Positions 20,856 to 22,582 of a DNA stretch of 22,582 nt are shown in pieces. Each line of letters starts with the position of its first letter. Position 1 is the stretch's first letter. Below the pieces are notes generated by a model. That model ran no database searches and was not told where the DNA came from. It worked only from the letters and a program-made list of their open reading frames with translations. Made by a program: the position numbers and the translations under genes. The DNA comes from HRBIN12 sp035762085 (GTDB lineage Bacteria > Actinomycetota > UBA4738 > HRBIN12): NCBI GenBank assembly GCA_035762085.1, contig DASTPT010000016.1, forward strand, positions 1 to 22,582. The letters are read 5' to 3'.

Positions 20856-22130
20856 ATGCCTGCCTCCATCGTCATCGGGACCCAGTGGGGGGACGAGGGC
20901 AAGGGCAAGGCCACCGATTACCTGGCCGACCACATGGACTTCGTGGTCCGGTACCAGGGCGGCAACAATGCCGGTCACACGATCATCGCCGAGGGGCACG
21001 AGCTGAAGCTCCACCTGGTGCCCTCGGGCATCCTGTACCCGCACATCACGTCGGTGATCGCCGACGGCGTCGTCGTGGATCCGCGCGTGCTCCTCGAGGA
21101 GATGGACATGCTGTCTGCGCTCGGGCTCGAGGTCAGCCGGCTTCGGATCTCGAACAACGCCCACATGATCATGCCGTACCACCTCGAGCTCGAGAGGGTG
21201 ACCGAGCGGTTCCTGGGCAAGAACGCCCTCGGTACGACGAAGCGCGGGATCGGACCTGCCTACGCCGACAAGGCGGCGAGGATCGGGCTGCGGATCCAGG
21301 ACCTGTTCGACGAGAAGATCTTCCGGGAGAAGCTCGACGTCGTCCTGCGCGAGAAGAACGCGATCCTCACGAAGGTCTACGGCCGCCTGCCGCTCGAGGC
21401 CGAGGCGATCGTCGAGGACTACCGAGGCTACGCGGAGCGTCTGCGCCCCTCCGTCGCCGACACCTCGAAGGTCCTCCACGACGGCCTGCGCGAGGGCAAG
21501 AACGTGTTGCTCGAGGGCGCCCAGGGCACCCTGCTCGACCTGGACAAGGGGACCTATCCGTTCGTCACCTCCTCGAATCCGGTGGCCGGTTACGCGCTCG
21601 CCTCGGCCGGCATCGGACCGACGGAGGTCGAGCGGGTGATCGGCGTGACGAAGGCGTACGTCACCCGGGTCGGCGCGGGGCCGTTCCCGACGGAGGACCT
21701 CGGACCCGATGGCGACCGGATGGGCGAGCGCGGGAACGAGTTCGGCACGACGACGGGCCGCAAACGCCGATGCGGCTGGTTCGACGCGGCGATCCTCCGG
21801 TACGCCGCGCGCGTGAACGGCCTCACCGAGCTGTTCCTGACGAAGCTCGACGTGCTCACGGGGTTCCCCACCGTGCGGGTCTGCACCGCGTACCGCGCGG
21901 ACGGGCAGACCTTCGAGGACTTCCCACCCCACCAGTCGCTCGTCCACCGGGCCGAGCCGGTGTGGGAGGAGCTCGGCGGCTGGGAGCAGGACCTCGGCGA
22001 CGCCCGCACGTTCGACGACCTGCCGCGGGCGGCGCGGGCGTACGTCGCCCGGCTGCGGGACCTGGTCGGCGTGCCGATCCCGATGGTCTCGGTCGGGCCG
22101 GCCCGAGAGCAGAGCCTGCCCGTCACATGA
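20856..22130 (+). CDS. purA: Adenylosuccinate synthetase
   Basis: This 424-residue enzyme joins IMP and aspartate using GTP, the first committed step to AMP. The GTP-binding loop GTQWGDEGKGK is at residues 8-18, with the catalytic Asp in it, and the catalytic histidine is in NNAGHTI (about residue 41). Further signatures are GTTKRGIGPAY, the IMP-binding VLLEGAQGTLLD, and GRKRRCGWFD, followed by the aspartate-binding and GTP-base motifs near the C-terminus (LTKLDVL). Length is normal. The ATG follows a TAGACT box by 9 bases. The stop overlaps the purD start as ATGA, so the two purine genes are coupled. Confidence 0.97.
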   Translation: MPASIVIGTQWGDEGKGKATDYLADHMDFVVRYQGGNNAGHTIIAEGHELKLHLVPSGILYPHITSVIADGVVVDPRVLLEEMDMLSALGLEVSRLRISNNAHMIMPYHLELERVTERFLGKNALGTTKRGIGPAYADKAARIGLRIQDLFDEKIFREKLDVVLREKNAILTKVYGRLPLEAEAIVEDYRGYAERLRPSVADTSKVLHDGLREGKNVLLEGAQGTLLDLDKGTYPFVTSSNPVAGYALASAGIGPTEVERVIGVTKAYVTRVGAGPFPTEDLGPDGDRMGERGNEFGTTTGRKRRCGWFDAAILRYAARVNGLTELFLTKLDVLTGFPTVRVCTAYRADGQTFEDFPPHQSLVHRAEPVWEELGGWEQDLGDARTFDDLPRAARAYVARLRDLVGVPIPMVSVGPAREQSLPVT

Positions 22131-22582
22131 GGGTGCTCGTCGTCGGGGGTGGAGGGCGTGAGCACGCGCTCGTCTGGCGGCTGGCTCGCGACCCCGACGT
22201 CGGCGAGGTGCTGGCCGCGCCCGGCAACGGCGGGATCGCCCGTGAGGTCCGGTGCCTGCCCGTGGTGGCCGAGGACGTGGAGGCGGTCGCCTCGACGGCC
22301 GAGCGTGAGCGAGCCGACCTCGTGGTCGTGGGGCCGGAGGCGCCGCTCGTCGCCGGGCTGGCCGACGAGCTGCGCCGTCATGAGCTCCCCGTGTTCGGTC
22401 CGACCGCGGCGGGCGCTCGGCTCGAGGGCTCGAAGGCCTGGACGAAGGCGCTGTGCGAGCGGCACGGGATCCCCGCCGCGGGCTCACGGACGGTCACGAC
22501 GATGGAGGAGGGGCTCGAGGCCCTCGACGCGTTCGGCCCGCCGTACGTGGTGAAGGCCGACGGCCTGGCCGCGGGCAAGGGC
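22127..22582 (+). CDS. purD: Phosphoribosylamine-glycine ligase (GAR synthetase), N-terminal part
   Basis: The first 152 codons are visible and the gene runs off the right edge. It begins VLVVGGGGREHALVWRL, the N-terminal nucleotide-binding-like domain signature of PurD, continues with APGNGG and VVGPEAPLVAGL, and reaches the start of the ATP-grasp domain (SKAWTKALCERHGIP, then YVVKADGLAAGKG). The enzyme makes glycinamide ribonucleotide, the second step of purine synthesis. The ATG at 22127 lies in an ATGA overlap with purA, so both are made from one mRNA. Nothing in the visible part is unusual. Confidence 0.95.
   Translation, partial: MRVLVVGGGGREHALVWRLARDPDVGEVLAAPGNGGIAREVRCLPVVAEDVEAVASTAERERADLVVVGPEAPLVAGLADELRRHELPVFGPTAAGARLEGSKAWTKALCERHGIPAAGSRTVTTMEEGLEALDAFGPPYVVKADGLAAGKG

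Noticed and set aside
20778..22487. A 569-codon minus-strand open frame opposite purA and purD
   Set aside because: Shadow of purA in a GC-rich sequence, low-complexity and without motifs.
1..22582. CRISPR arrays, insertion sequences, prophage or defence islands
   Set aside because: No regularly spaced repeats, transposase, integrase or known defence domains were found; base composition looks uniform throughout.

Overview
The window is a dense, very GC-rich stretch of bacterial chromosome with no mobile element, CRISPR array or phage gene. Several things point to a high-GC Gram-positive (Actinomycetota) genome, probably from a deep or uncultivated lineage. These are an HspR-type MerR repressor at the end of the dnaK operon, a Dcd resembling the bifunctional mycobacterial enzyme, a large fused membrane Fe-S reductase of the mycobacterial EtfD type, many GTG starts, and -10 boxes (TAGNCT) lying so close to start codons that the mRNAs should be leaderless. 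No rRNA or species marker is present, so the lineage is an inference. No gap between genes exceeds about 200 bases.

Layout. Bases 1-2703: the 3' end of dnaB, nth (endonuclease III), tRNA-Gly(CCC) on the minus strand, and the overlapping pair trpD-dcd. Bases 2713-4536 (minus): a cytoplasmic two-component system (histidine kinase, then NarL-type regulator) followed by a small acidic protein. Bases 4663-6672 (minus): a fused membrane-anchored Fe-S reductase likely to move electrons from ETF to quinone. Bases 6737-14461: one protein-quality-control operon, dnaK-hsp20-grpE-dnaJ-hspR-GNAT-clpB, behind a well-formed promoter overlapped by a degenerate HspR (HAIR-like) site. Bases 14521-17686: a tightly overlapping envelope cluster made of a membrane protein of unknown function, a PspC protein, a LiaF/toast-rack-like protein, a 66-residue two-helix protein and a glycosyltransferase; lemA follows from its own promoter. 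Bases 18486-19805 (minus): an MFS exporter, convergent with lemA. Bases 19856-22582: a UlaG-like metallo-hydrolase, a dodecin, purA and the start of purD.

How the genes work together. The heat-shock operon would produce a full disaggregation and refolding set (DnaK/DnaJ/GrpE, ClpB, a small Hsp holdase) plus its own repressor. The envelope block looks like a membrane-stress module in which three consecutive genes carry the same two-helix membrane unit. purA and purD are translationally coupled purine genes. At least ten neighbouring gene pairs overlap at start and stop codons.

Most interesting for follow-up: the hsp20 and GNAT genes embedded in the dnaK-clpB operon; the perfect 12-bp hairpin inside the grpE coding region; the HAIR-like operator with a second palindrome over the predicted transcription start; the recurrent leaderless promoter motif; the triplicated two-helix module; and the G-rich tract plus 9-bp hairpin in front of dodecin. 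I found no clear undescribed defence or mobile system here.
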